This document shows positions 51,509 to 60,018 of a DNA stretch of 61,512 bases, piece after piece. Made by a program: the position numbers and the translations under genes. Numbering within the stretch: position 1 is the stretch's first letter; each line of letters opens with the position of its first letter. Below the pieces are notes generated by a model, which had not been told where the DNA came from, made no database searches, and worked only from the letters and a program-made list of their open reading frames with translations. The stretch is from Deltaproteobacteria bacterium HGW-Deltaproteobacteria-4 (GTDB taxonomy: Bacteria > Desulfobacterota > Desulfuromonadia > Desulfuromonadales > UBA2197): assembly GCA_002841765.1 (NCBI GenBank), contig PHAV01000004.1:123075-184586 (forward strand), read 5' to 3'.

Positions 51509-53223
51509 GCGTCCTCCCTGGCCAGAAACTGCGCGGTGGTGACGACGTCAATGATTTTCCCCGCTGCCATGACTGCCACCTGCTGCGCCGCACGGACCGT
51601 TGTTTCGCGATGGCTGATCACCAGCACCGTGCGGTTGATGGACAGACGCTGCAGGGCGGCAGCAACCAGCTCTTCTGTCGCTGCGTCGAGCCCGGCGGTC
51701 GGCTCATCGAGGACAATGAGATCGGCCTGGCGCAATAAGGCCCGGGCCAGCGCGAGTCGACGCAGTTCGCCGCCGGACAGACCGGCACCGCGATCGCCGA
51801 GAAGTGTGTTGAGGCCGGCGGGGAGCCGATCGACAAAATCCAAGGCAGCAGCGTCGTTTAATGCTCTGCGAATTTCATCATCGCTAGCGGCGGGGCAGCC
51901 GAGGAGGAGATTGGCGCGCAAGCTGCCGCTGAAGATAAAGGGCTGCTGCGCTACCCAGGCGATGCGGGCTCGCCAGGCAACGCCGTTGAGTTCAACGAGA
52001 TCGACACCATTGATCAGGATTCGACCCGCTTCCGGTCGGGCTAATCCAAGGAGGAGACGGGCCAGGGTCGTCTTCCCGGATCCGCTTGCTCCAACCAGGG
52101 CGGTGAGGCTGCCGGCCGGGAGAGCAAGATCGACCTCCGTGACGCCGCCGCGTGTGCCGCCGTAGCGGAAGGTGACCCCCGCGAATTGGATCGCCGGCGG
52201 TCCCGGCGCCACCGCGAGGGTTGCTCCATCTTTCTCGGGGAGCGGGAGCGCCAGCAAGGGAGCGATCTTCTCTGCCGCCGCCAGTCCCTGCATGCGGGCA
52301 TGGTAGGAAAGGCCGAGGGTGCGCAGGTGCAGGTAAAATTCCGGAGCCAGGAGGAGGACGAATAGACCATCCACGAGGGAAAGGTAACCGTAAAGGAGGC
52401 GGAAGCCGATGATCACCGCCACCACCGCCGTGCCGACCGTAGCAAAGAATTCGAGGGTAAAGGCCGAGAGGAAGGCGACGCGGAGGACGACCATCGTTGA
52501 CTGGCGATAGTCATCGGCCACCCTGGCCACACTCTCTGCTTCGCGCTTGGCGGCGCTGCAGATGCGCAGATCGGGGAGGCCCTGAATCATGTCAAGGAGG
52601 TGACTGGCCATTCTCCCCAGCTTCCCCCACTGCTTGCGGTTGAGTTTCTCTGTGCCGCGGCCGATGAGGATCATGAAGATCGGGATAAATGGGGCGGAGA
52701 AGAGGAGGACGAGGCCGGCTCGCCACTCGACCGGCAGGACAACAAGAAGAGCGACGATTGGCAGCAGGGCAGCGAGGGCGAGGTGCGGCAGAAAACGCAT
52801 GACATAAGGTTCGAGTCCCTCGACCCCGGCGGTGACCGCCTCGACCAGTGGGCCGGTCTCTTCCCCGCTCCGGCCGCTCGGTCCGAGGAGTTGCAGCCGG
52901 TGATACAAACGGCAGCGGACGTCACTTTTAACCGCGGCCGCCACCGCCGCGGCGCGACGTTCGGCGAGAAGGATGAACCCACCCCGCAGCAGGGCGAGTC
53001 CGGCGACCAGGCCGACCAGCGGAAAAATCAGGCTGAAAGCGGATTCTTCTATAATCAACCGGTGACAGGCCAGGGCCAAAAGGCGCGCTTGCAGCAAGAC
53101 CAGTACGCCGGCGGCAAAGGCCAAGGCAATCGACCAAAGGAGATCCGTCTTGACACGGCGTGTTGTCGCGATCAGCCATTTTTCCGGGGAGAGTTCAGGC
53201 GGTTGCTTTACTGCATCACTCAT
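51496..53223 (-). CDS. cydD: CydD subunit of the heterodimeric thiol/haem ABC exporter
   Basis: The 575-residue partner has six transmembrane helices (the first at about residues 30-50) and an ATPase with GASGSGKTTLARLLLG, GLSGGELRRLALARALL and IVLDEPTAGLD. The bacterial CydD-type membrane region includes the conserved YVMRFLPHLALAALLPI. cydAB oxidase genes are not adjacent. The ATG at 53223 has only a weak TGGA upstream. Confidence 0.9.
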   Translation of the reverse strand: MSDAVKQPPELSPEKWLIATTRRVKTDLLWSIALAFAAGVLVLLQARLLALACHRLIIEESAFSLIFPLVGLVAGLALLRGGFILLAERRAAAVAAAVKSDVRCRLYHRLQLLGPSGRSGEETGPLVEAVTAGVEGLEPYVMRFLPHLALAALLPIVALLVVLPVEWRAGLVLLFSAPFIPIFMILIGRGTEKLNRKQWGKLGRMASHLLDMIQGLPDLRICSAAKREAESVARVADDYRQSTMVVLRVAFLSAFTLEFFATVGTAVVAVIIGFRLLYGYLSLVDGLFVLLLAPEFYLHLRTLGLSYHARMQGLAAAEKIAPLLALPLPEKDGATLAVAPGPPAIQFAGVTFRYGGTRGGVTEVDLALPAGSLTALVGASGSGKTTLARLLLGLARPEAGRILINGVDLVELNGVAWRARIAWVAQQPFIFSGSLRANLLLGCPAASDDEIRRALNDAAALDFVDRLPAGLNTLLGDRGAGLSGGELRRLALARALLRQADLIVLDEPTAGLDAATEELVAAALQRLSINRTVLVISHRETTVRAAQQVAVMAAGKIIDVVTTAQFLAREDACAN

Positions 53224-53435
53224 GCATGTCCATTCATCGGCGTCTTGTAGTGATTGCTTCTTCGCGAACCGGTTTCGCTACAGAGCAGAATTCAGTCGTT
53301 AGTTTGAATATTGTCATAACCTATCGTCTGTGAAAAATAAATCTTTAAGGCCCTATTCTAACGGATTATTACTGATAACCTTGGAAATGAACTCCTCTGT
53401 ACGATGCCAAGGAGACCACAAATCAGGAGGCTGCC

Positions 53436-53633
53436 ATGATGATACAAGTCTTCTACAAGACCGGTACGCATGACATGGTCAAGACAGAGACTTTGAATAA
53501 TCTCCTTGTCACTGGCGTTATCGACCAGTTCAAGCGCGCCACAGGTTGGGTCAAGGTTGGGAGAGACCGGATTCGTAACATTCCTGAGGATAAATATCCG
53601 GAGAGCTTCGACCGCCGTCACCACGCCGACTGA
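53436..53633 (+). CDS. Small conserved-looking protein, 65 residues
   Basis: The frame is preceded by AGGAGG 5 bases before the ATG, the best ribosome site in this region. The protein reads like a compact domain: a VFYKTGTHDMVKTETLNNLL strand-helix start, then VIDQFKRATGWVKVGRDRIR. Small proteins with a K..MV...L..L...G.I..F.R..GWV pattern are, to my recollection, common in Desulfuromonadales, with unknown function. It lies divergent to cydD across a 212-base gap. Confidence 0.65.
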   Translation: MMIQVFYKTGTHDMVKTETLNNLLVTGVIDQFKRATGWVKVGRDRIRNIPEDKYPESFDRRHHAD

Positions 53634-53728
53634 CAGATCAATTTTACGGCCGGCAACAGGGGCAGGCGGAAGAAAGTTCTGTCGTTTCCGGCTGGAACGG
53701 AGCAGGTTACGCGGAAAGGGACACTTCC

Positions 53729-54985
53729 GTGACCAAAGCCCAAACGAGCTGGATTCTTTACGATGTCGCCAACTCTGCCTTTGTGTTGGTGTTCGTGACG
53801 GCGATCATGCCGATCTTTTACAAGGAGGTTGTTGCCAGCGATGTCGCAGCGGAGGTCTCCACCGCCTGGTGGGGATACGCGAACGCCTTCTCGTCGCTGC
53901 TTCTCGCTATAATGGCCCCGCTTCTCGGTGCCTGTGCCGATTATCAAGGTTGGAAGAAGCGCTTCTTTGCACTCTTTCTTACGATCGGCGTCACCGCGAC
54001 CATTTTTCTTTACTTCTGCGCCGAAGGGGCCTGGTTATACTGCCTCGGGGTTTTCGTCATCGCCCGGACCGGTTGGGCCGGTGCTAATGTTTTTTATGAT
54101 GCGTTCATCACCGATATCAGCGACCACCGGGAGATGGATAAGGTCTCCTCGGCCGGTTATGCCTGGGGATACATCGGCAGTATCATCCCTTTTCTCCTCG
54201 TCATTCTCCTGATTACTTCCCTGCAAGCTCCGGACGCCGCCGAAAAAATTCCGGTCCTGGCGGCACAGCTCAGTTTCGTTATTGTCGCACTGTGGTGGCT
54301 GCTCTTTTCACTCCCCATGCTCCGCCATGTTCAGCAGATCTATTTTATTCCGACGATGATCCGGCCGGTCTGGTCGGCCTGGCGCCGTGTTGTCGATACG
54401 CTGCGTCAGGTTCGCGGCCGTCGCAATGCCTTCACCTTTCTCCTTGCTTATTTCTTCTACATCGACGGGGTCGACACCATTATTACGATGGCCGTGGTTT
54501 ACGGGGTCGATATCGGTATCGGCAGCAGCACGCTGATTCTGGCAATTCTCACCATCCAGATTATCGCTTTCCCCTGCACCCTGATCTGGGGCCATCTGAC
54601 CAGGTTTTTCCCGGCCAAACGCCTTCTGCAGGCCGGTATCGCCATTTATGGTTTGATCACCCTCCTTGCATTTCTGCTGCCGTCGCTGGCGACCCGTCAG
54701 GAGAAGACCATGGGATTTTGGCTTCTTGCGGTTCTCGTCGCCACGTCGATGGGGGGGATTCAGGCGCTCAGTCGCAGCTTCTATGCCCGGCTGATCCCGC
54801 CGCAGCAGTCGGGTGAATTCTTCAGCTTCTACGACATCTTCGGCAAATTCGCCGCGATTATCGGTCCATTTCTGGTCGGTATCACCGGACAGTTGAGCGG
54901 AGATTCGCGCTACGGAGTTCTCAGCGTCCTCCTCCTCTTTCTGGCCGGGAGTGTGCTGCTGTCGCAAGTCAAGGAGGAGGCCTGA
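53729..54985 (+). CDS. MFS transporter, UMF1/Atg22-like family
   Basis: The 418-residue protein has about 12 transmembrane helices and opens SWILYDVANSAFVLVF, the hallmark of the UMF1/Atg22-like MFS family. DYQGWKKRFF and FYDAFITDIS follow. The start is a GTG at 53729 with GGAAAGGGA upstream. Substrates of bacterial members are poorly known. It ends 4 bases before a ligase-ACP-acyltransferase fusion gene, so the pair is translationally linked; by analogy to LplT-Aas, lysophospholipid movement is a candidate role. Confidence 0.85.
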   Translation: MTKAQTSWILYDVANSAFVLVFVTAIMPIFYKEVVASDVAAEVSTAWWGYANAFSSLLLAIMAPLLGACADYQGWKKRFFALFLTIGVTATIFLYFCAEGAWLYCLGVFVIARTGWAGANVFYDAFITDISDHREMDKVSSAGYAWGYIGSIIPFLLVILLITSLQAPDAAEKIPVLAAQLSFVIVALWWLLFSLPMLRHVQQIYFIPTMIRPVWSAWRRVVDTLRQVRGRRNAFTFLLAYFFYIDGVDTIITMAVVYGVDIGIGSSTLILAILTIQIIAFPCTLIWGHLTRFFPAKRLLQAGIAIYGLITLLAFLLPSLATRQEKTMGFWLLAVLVATSMGGIQALSRSFYARLIPPQQSGEFFSFYDIFGKFAAIIGPFLVGITGQLSGDSRYGVLSVLLLFLAGSVLLSQVKEEA

Positions 54986-54989
54986 AAGC

Positions 54990-57485
54990 ATGCAGACTCT
55001 CATCGACCTCTTTGTGACCTTTGCCGGGCAGAGTGCTAAACCGGCTCTCATCTACCACACCGGGATCCGCCGTCTGTCCTGCTCTTATCAGCGTCTCGAC
55101 CTGCTCGCCCGGCAGATGAACCGCTGGCTGGCGCTGCAGGGGATAGGCGCCGGCGACAAGGTGCTCCTTTGGGCGCCGAACTCACTGGCCTGGGCGGTGG
55201 CGTTCTGGGGGATTGTCTGCCGCGGCGCGATTGTCGTCCCCGTCGATTTCATGTCAGATCAGGAGCGCGCCGCAACCATTGCCGACCTGACCGGCGCCCG
55301 CCTCGCCATCCAGAGCCGTTTCAAGCTCGAACCTCTCAGCGGTCCGCCGTCTGTTCTGATCGAAGATCTCGAATTCCTTCTCAACCCCCTTGCCCCTCTC
55401 CATGAACTGGCGGCGCCGGACGCGGGCAATACTGCCGAACTGATCTACACTTCCGGTACCACCGGAGCGCCCAAGGGGGTGATCCTTACCCATCGTAATC
55501 TGATCGCCAATCTCCTCCAGGTCAATGCCCATTTGCCGGTGGTCAAGGGAAATTTTACCTTCCTTTCTCTCTTGCCCCTGTCGCATATGTTCGAACAGAC
55601 CTGTGGTTTTCTCATTCCACTTTACCACGGTGCCGCCATCGTCTACCTGCGCACCCTCAAACCTTCGGCGATCATGGCGGCGCTGGCCGTCGAAGATATC
55701 TATGCCGTGATCGCCGTGCCGCGCCTGTTGCAGCTGCTCAAAGGGTCGATCGAAACGGAGTTAGCCGGCCTCCATCTTGACGGTCTGTTGCGCAAGCTGC
55801 TGCGCCTGGGAGCAAGGGTGCCGCGTTCGCTTCGTAAATGGCTCTTCTTTCCGGTGCACCGCAAGTTCGGGCGTCACTTTACCCTCTTCGTCTCCGGCGG
55901 CGCCCCCCTTGATCCGGTTCTTTTCGATTTCTGGAATGCTCTCGGATTTGTTGTTGTTGAGGGTTACGGCCTGAGTGAATGTTCACCGGTTTTGACTGCC
56001 AATACGTTGCAACGGCAGGTGCGCGGCTCGGTTGGAACTGCGCTCCCCGGCGTCGAAGTAAAGATAAAGGACGGGGAGATTCTTGTCCGCGGCGACAATG
56101 TCTTCCGCGGCTACGAGCAGAACCCGGCGGCGACGGCGGCGGCCTTTGCTCCGGATTTCTGGTTTCGCACCGGTGATCTTGGCGAAGTTGATGAGGAGGG
56201 TTGGCTGCGGATCAAGGGGCGGAGCAAGGAGTTGATCGTCACCGGGGCCGGGATCAATGTCTATCCCGATGAAATTGAACAGGTACTCAATGCGCTCCCC
56301 GGCGTTCGCGAAGCCTGCGTTATTGGCCTCGACAAGGGGGGAGGGGAGGAGGTGCACGCCGTCCTTCTTCTGAACAATGGGGAAGAGAGCGGTGAGGAGG
56401 TCGTGGCAGCCGCCAATCGCCACCTTGACGCCCTGCAGCAGATCACCAGTTTTTCCCTTTGGCCGGAAACGGATTTCCCCAAGACCACCACCCTGAAGAT
56501 CCAGAAGTTCAAGGTGCGTCAACACCTGCACGATCTTCAGGGTCAGGGTGGCACAATTTCCCACGATCCCCTGCTCACTATCATTGCCGCCGTCACCGGG
56601 AACGATACCGCCACCATCGGTGAAGAGTCGCTGCTGGTTGCATCTCTCGGCCTCACTTCCATCGGTCGTCTCGAACTCGTCAGTCGTCTCGAACAGGAAT
56701 TCCGCCTCGATCTCGACGACGCGGCGCTTAACGACACGACAAGCGTTGCTGACCTGCGCCGCTTGCTGGCGCAACGTAAAAAGTCGCAGGCGGCCCGGGA
56801 TTTCCGTTTCTGGACCAATACCGCCCCGGGGCGCTTTATCCGGCAGGGCTGCGACTTCTTTATCCATTATCCGCTGTTGCGCGCCATCGTCACCCTGAAG
56901 ACGACCGGGACGGAAAATCTGGCGGAAATCGAGGCACCGGTCCTCTTTATTGCCAATCACACCAGCTTACTCGATCAGCCGGTCATCATGTTCTCTTTGC
57001 CGCGCTCCTGGCGCTATCACACCGCCACCGCCGCCTGGGAGGAATTCTTTTTTAAAAATTTCCAGAATCGCGCCGGGCAGCTTTGGAAACGGCTCACCTA
57101 CGAATACAGTAGTGTCGCAGCCAATGTTTTTCCCCTGCCGCAGAGCGGTTCCTTTCGCCCGGCACTGCAGTATATGGGGAAGCTTGCCGATCACCGCTGC
57201 AATATCCTCCTCTTTCCGGAGGGGGAGCGCACTCGGGACGGGCAGCTCCTCCCTCTGCAACCGGGGCTCGGCATTATCGTGCAAGAGCTCGGGATACCGG
57301 TGGTGCCGGTGTGGATCAACGGACTGGAGAAGGTTCTGCCGCGTGGTGCTCGCTGGCCGAAACGGGGACGGGTCACCGTCACCTTTGGCGCCGCTCTCAC
57401 CTTTCACAGCGAAGAACCGCCCGAGATTGTAGGCCGGGCGCGGCAGGCTCTTCTTGATCTTGCGTCGTCTTCTGGGTCAGATTGA
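54990..57485 (+). CDS. Acyl-ACP/CoA ligase-acyl carrier protein-acyltransferase fusion
   Basis: The 831-residue protein has three parts. First is an AMP-forming ligase (residues about 1-500; YTSGTTGAPKGVILTHRN, VVEGYGLSECSPV, FRTGDLGEVDEEGWL). Second is an acyl carrier domain (about 520-600) with the phosphopantetheine serine in LGLTSIGRLEL. Third is a PlsC-type acyltransferase (about 620-831; NHTSLLDQP, FPEGERTRDG, VPVWINGLE). The enzyme could load a fatty acid onto its own carrier and transfer it to a lysophospholipid. E. coli Aas joins the same two enzymes in reverse order without an ACP. The ATG at 54990 has AAGGAGGAGG upstream. Its 3' end overlaps the convergent HxlR gene by 89 bases. 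Confidence 0.88.
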   Translation: MQTLIDLFVTFAGQSAKPALIYHTGIRRLSCSYQRLDLLARQMNRWLALQGIGAGDKVLLWAPNSLAWAVAFWGIVCRGAIVVPVDFMSDQERAATIADLTGARLAIQSRFKLEPLSGPPSVLIEDLEFLLNPLAPLHELAAPDAGNTAELIYTSGTTGAPKGVILTHRNLIANLLQVNAHLPVVKGNFTFLSLLPLSHMFEQTCGFLIPLYHGAAIVYLRTLKPSAIMAALAVEDIYAVIAVPRLLQLLKGSIETELAGLHLDGLLRKLLRLGARVPRSLRKWLFFPVHRKFGRHFTLFVSGGAPLDPVLFDFWNALGFVVVEGYGLSECSPVLTANTLQRQVRGSVGTALPGVEVKIKDGEILVRGDNVFRGYEQNPAATAAAFAPDFWFRTGDLGEVDEEGWLRIKGRSKELIVTGAGINVYPDEIEQVLNALPGVREACVIGLDKGGGEEVHAVLLLNNGEESGEEVVAAANRHLDALQQITSFSLWPETDFPKTTTLKIQKFKVRQHLHDLQGQGGTISHDPLLTIIAAVTGNDTATIGEESLLVASLGLTSIGRLELVSRLEQEFRLDLDDAALNDTTSVADLRRLLAQRKKSQAARDFRFWTNTAPGRFIRQGCDFFIHYPLLRAIVTLKTTGTENLAEIEAPVLFIANHTSLLDQPVIMFSLPRSWRYHTATAAWEEFFFKNFQNRAGQLWKRLTYEYSSVAANVFPLPQSGSFRPALQYMGKLADHRCNILLFPEGERTRDGQLLPLQPGLGIIVQELGIPVVPVWINGLEKVLPRGARWPKRGRVTVTFGAALTFHSEEPPEIVGRARQALLDLASSSGSD

Positions 57486-57807
57486 TCCCTTCAGTCTTTT
57501 GCAGATAATCCTGTCCCCATTGGCACATCAATTCCAGAATCGGAACAATCCTGCGTCCCTCGTCGGTTAAAGAGTATTCGACTCGGGGTGGAACCTCGGC
57601 GTAAATTTGCCGGTGGATCAGTCCATTTGCTTCAAGTTCGCGCAGTTGCTGGGTCAGCATCTTTTGCGTAACCGACCTCAAACGGCGCTGCAATTGGCTG
57701 AAGCGCAGGGTCTTGTGGCGCAGGTGCCACAGGACCAGTCCCTTCCATTTGCCACTCATAACCGCCAGGGTCACTTCAACGCCACAACGAAATTCCGGTT
57801 CACTCAT
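57397..57807 (-). CDS. HxlR-family winged-helix regulator
   Basis: The 136-residue protein has the HxlR core: CGVEVTLAVMSGKWKGLVLW with its conserved cysteine near residue 7, LRFSQLQRRLRSVTQKMLTQ (recognition helix) and EVPPRVEYSLTDEGR. Related regulators such as YodB and HypR sense electrophiles or disulfide stress through this N-terminal cysteine. I choose ATG 57807, with GAGG 6 bases upstream. A tail of about 25 residues past the domain lies antisense to the acyltransferase gene. It is divergent from the YhdH-type reductase, its probable target. Confidence 0.85.
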   Translation of the reverse strand: MSEPEFRCGVEVTLAVMSGKWKGLVLWHLRHKTLRFSQLQRRLRSVTQKMLTQQLRELEANGLIHRQIYAEVPPRVEYSLTDEGRRIVPILELMCQWGQDYLQKTEGINLTQKTTQDQEEPAAPGLQSRAVLRCER

Positions 57808-57830
57808 CATAAACCTCTTTATTTTCAGCA

Positions 57831-57850
57831 TAGTATCTATTTGGGTACTA
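57831..57850. promoter_or_regulatory. Probable HxlR operator
   Basis: TAGTA (57831-57835) and TACTA (57846-57850) form an inverted repeat with partly symmetric centre TCTATTTGGG, resembling HxlR/YodB-type TACT...AGTA boxes. It lies 24 bases upstream of the HxlR start, in the divergent region. Confidence 0.55.
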
Positions 57851-57870
57851 CATGACTTATTTGTCTGTAC

Positions 57871-57899
57871 TTGCGCTTGTTACACTATTCATCTAGTCT
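57871..57899 (+). promoter_or_regulatory. Candidate promoter for the YhdH-type reductase
   Basis: TTGCGC (57871-57876), a 17-base spacer and TAGTCT (57894-57899), about 40 bases upstream of the ATG at 57937. Confidence 0.4.
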
Positions 57900-57936
57900 G
57901 AAAAAATCAATCCAATTAACAAGACGGGAGAAAAAC

Positions 57937-58932
57937 ATGTCCGAAACATTCAAGGCACTGCTGGTCGAACAACCCGAGAAGAAAGTCTTTACCCGCACGA
58001 TCGTCGAGCGCCATGTCGATGATCTCCCCGCCGGCGAACTGCTGGTGCGGGTCCACTATTCGTCCCTCAATTTCAAGGATGCACTTTCAGCCACGGGGAA
58101 TCCCGGCGTGACCCGCAACTATCCGCACACGCCCGGTATCGATGCGGCCGGTGAAGTGATCAGCTGCAGCGATGGCCGTTTCGTTCCCGGCGATCAGGTG
58201 ATTGTCACCAGTTATGATCTCGGCATGGAGACCGATGGCGGCTTCGGACAGATCATCCGGGTGCCGAGCTCATGGGCATTGAAGCTCCCGGCTGGCCTCA
58301 GTCTCAGAGAAAGCATGATGCTCGGGACGGCCGGATTGACCGCAGCGCTTTCGGTTTACGAACTGGAGCAGGGTGGGGTAAAACCGGAAGACGGTCCGAT
58401 ACTGGTCACCGGGGCAACGGGCGGGGTCGGCAGTCTGGCCGTGGCCATTCTCGCCAAGGCCGGCTACCAGGCGACGGCTGCGACAGGAAAATCAACGGAA
58501 GCGGATTATTTGCAGGGAATCGGCGCCGCCGATGTGATCGAGCGGAGCGCGGTTACGCAGGGGAGTGAACGGCCGATGATGAAGCCGGTCTGGGGCGGGG
58601 TTGTCGACTGTGTCGGTGGTGAGATGCTCGGCGCAGCCATCAAGGCGACCAAGCCAAGAGGGGTTGTAACCTGCTGTGGCTTGGTCGGCTCCAGCGAACT
58701 GCCGATGAATGTTTTCCCCTTTATTCTGCGCGGAGTTCGCCTGATCGGCATCGATTCAGCGGAATGCCCGATGACGCACCGCACGGAAGTCTGGAAAAAT
58801 CTGGCCACGAAGTGGAAACTCACCGCTCTTGAATCGATGGTTGAGGAGGTCGGTCTTGACGGATTGGAAGAGAAGATTCAGTCGATACTCAAGGGCGGGC
58901 TCAAAAGACGGATCCTTGTGCGCTTGATCTGA
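57937..58932 (+). CDS. YhdH/AcuI-type quinone oxidoreductase (acrylyl-CoA reductase family)
   Basis: The 331-residue medium-chain reductase has HYSSLNFKDALSATG, HTPGIDAAGEV, the NADPH site VTGATGGVGSLAVAIL and the YhdH/AcuI-like end GLKRRILVRL. AcuI reduces acrylyl-CoA; YhdH-type enzymes also act on other activated alkenes. No zinc ligands are present. The ATG at 57937 follows GGGAGAAAAAC. A divergent HxlR regulator suggests induction by reactive carbonyls or alkenes. Confidence 0.88.
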   Translation: MSETFKALLVEQPEKKVFTRTIVERHVDDLPAGELLVRVHYSSLNFKDALSATGNPGVTRNYPHTPGIDAAGEVISCSDGRFVPGDQVIVTSYDLGMETDGGFGQIIRVPSSWALKLPAGLSLRESMMLGTAGLTAALSVYELEQGGVKPEDGPILVTGATGGVGSLAVAILAKAGYQATAATGKSTEADYLQGIGAADVIERSAVTQGSERPMMKPVWGGVVDCVGGEMLGAAIKATKPRGVVTCCGLVGSSELPMNVFPFILRGVRLIGIDSAECPMTHRTEVWKNLATKWKLTALESMVEEVGLDGLEEKIQSILKGGLKRRILVRLI

Positions 58933-58943
58933 TAAAATTTTCC

Positions 58944-59207
58944 TTACGTTGATGGCCATAAGTGCCAGCCGGTGAGGAGGGCGATGTTGAGGAGGACTAT
59001 CAGCCAGAAGTCGACTTGAAAGGTGCGATTGCGCGTCTTGTGGCGAAAGATCTGTTGTCCCGCCAGCGCCCCCGGCCAGCCGCCGCAGAGGGCAAGGAGG
59101 TGCAGGGTGCGTTCTCTGACGCGCCTGTCGCCGCGCTGGGCCGCGAGTTTGTCGAAGCCGTAGACGACGAAGGTGATGGTGCTGAGGAGGATGTAGAGGA
59201 TAATCAT
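58944..59207 (-). CDS. DUF1294 small membrane protein
   Basis: The 87-residue protein has two hydrophobic segments (about residues 1-17 and 67-82) flanking the DUF1294 core: YGFDKLAAQRGDRRVRE, LHLLALCGGWPGALAGQQ and FRHKTRNRTFQ. The family function is unknown; in other bacteria it is often fused to a cold-shock domain, which is absent here. It converges with the YhdH-type gene, 11 bases apart. Confidence 0.85.
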   Translation of the reverse strand: MIILYILLSTITFVVYGFDKLAAQRGDRRVRERTLHLLALCGGWPGALAGQQIFRHKTRNRTFQVDFWLIVLLNIALLTGWHLWPST

Positions 59208-59244
59208 CAGATGGAGACCTTTCAGGTCTAAAGTCTCAGCGGGT

Positions 59245-59268
59245 GACCGGCCGGTTTTTAGGCCGGTC
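59245..59268. terminator. G+C-rich inverted repeat between vapC and DUF1294
   Basis: GACCGGCC (59245-59252) pairs perfectly with GGCCGGTC (59261-59268) across an 8-base loop containing a T-run. It lies downstream of the PIN toxin gene and may end that transcript, although no T-run follows the stem. Confidence 0.4.
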
Positions 59269-59304
59269 TTGGCGTGCGCGGGCGCGGCGGGTACGCAGGC
59301 GTTA

Positions 59305-59691
59305 TTACTCTCCGGGATTGCGAAGCAAGAGATTATATAGACCGATATTATTGTCAGAGGTCATCAAGATCAGGCCCTCTGCCTGCGCTTGCGCAATCAA
59401 CATTCGATCGAATGGATCACGGTGGAGCACAGGGAGACTTCCGGCCAACTGGCCATGATAGAGGCTGATGGGTAACTTGCTGAATCCTTCATCTTCAACA
59501 ATGGAGTCTATATCGTCTGGGGCTTCCAACTTACCAAGCGCTTTTTTAATTGAAATTTCCCACGTTGTTGCAGCGCTGATATAAACTTGGTTACGTTGAT
59601 CGGCAATGAGTTCTTTGCAACGCGGTCCAAGTTCTGGCGAGCCATCAAGCCACCAGAGCAACACGTGTGTATCGAGCAAAAAACGCTGCAT
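59305..59691 (-). CDS. PIN-domain (VapC-type) toxin
   Basis: The 128-residue PIN-domain protein has the acidic residues for RNA cleavage: Asp in LLDTHVLLWW (D7), Glu in TTWEISIKKALG, Asp in RDPFDRMLIAQA and the final Asp in MTSDNNIG. The subtype with THVLLWWLDG is usually paired with Phd/YefM antitoxins, as here. Its ATG shares one base with the antitoxin stop (TGATG). Local sequence is richer in A+T than the operons before 59 kb. Confidence 0.88.
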   Translation of the reverse strand: MQRFLLDTHVLLWWLDGSPELGPRCKELIADQRNQVYISAATTWEISIKKALGKLEAPDDIDSIVEDEGFSKLPISLYHGQLAGSLPVLHRDPFDRMLIAQAQAEGLILMTSDNNIGLYNLLLRNPGE

Positions 59692-59924
59692 CAGTTTTTC
59701 CCTTCAAACGCGTCAATAATGTCTTCCGGTGTTTTGTCAAAATCATCTGCTATGCGGATCTGTCCTTTGAATCGACCCGGTGTGCGCTGACAGCGCCCTT
59801 CCTTATGCGGGATGAGGTCAAGGTAGGGTTTTCCAGCTTTTGCGATGACGATAGTTTCACCTTCCCACGCTTTTTCTGCTAAAGCTGAGAGTTTGCTTTT
59901 CGCCTCGTGCATATTGACTTGCAT
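59691..59924 (-). CDS. Phd/YefM-type antitoxin
   Basis: The 77-residue protein has the Phd/YefM DNA-binding N-terminus MQVNMHEAKSKLSALAEKA and EGETIVIAKAGKPYLDL. A toxin-neutralising C-terminus follows (FDKTPEDIIDAFEGKN). The ATG at 59924 has GGAGG upstream; the in-frame ATG at 59936 lies at the edge of that ribosome site. It precedes the PIN toxin with one base of overlap, a standard arrangement for co-repression. Confidence 0.88.
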   Translation of the reverse strand: MQVNMHEAKSKLSALAEKAWEGETIVIAKAGKPYLDLIPHKEGRCQRTPGRFKGQIRIADDFDKTPEDIIDAFEGKN

Positions 59925-59940
59925 AAAATCCTCCATTCAA

Positions 59941-59960
59941 TTTAGCTAAGTCTAGCTAAA
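59941..59960. promoter_or_regulatory. Palindromic operator of the Phd-PIN operon
   Basis: TTTAGCTA (59941-59948) and TAGCTAAA (59953-59960) form a perfect inverted repeat with a 4-base centre, 17 bases upstream of the antitoxin ATG. This fits autoregulation by the antitoxin. Confidence 0.65.
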
Positions 59961-60018
59961 TCAATATAGCTCACCACAATGCCACGATCAAGAATTTTTA
60001 TCGACTGTCGGAGAAATA

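Noticed and set aside
55983-56960. 325-codon reverse frame in the ligase-ACP-acyltransferase gene
   Set aside because: The forward frame carries complete ligase and ACP motifs; the reverse frame has none.
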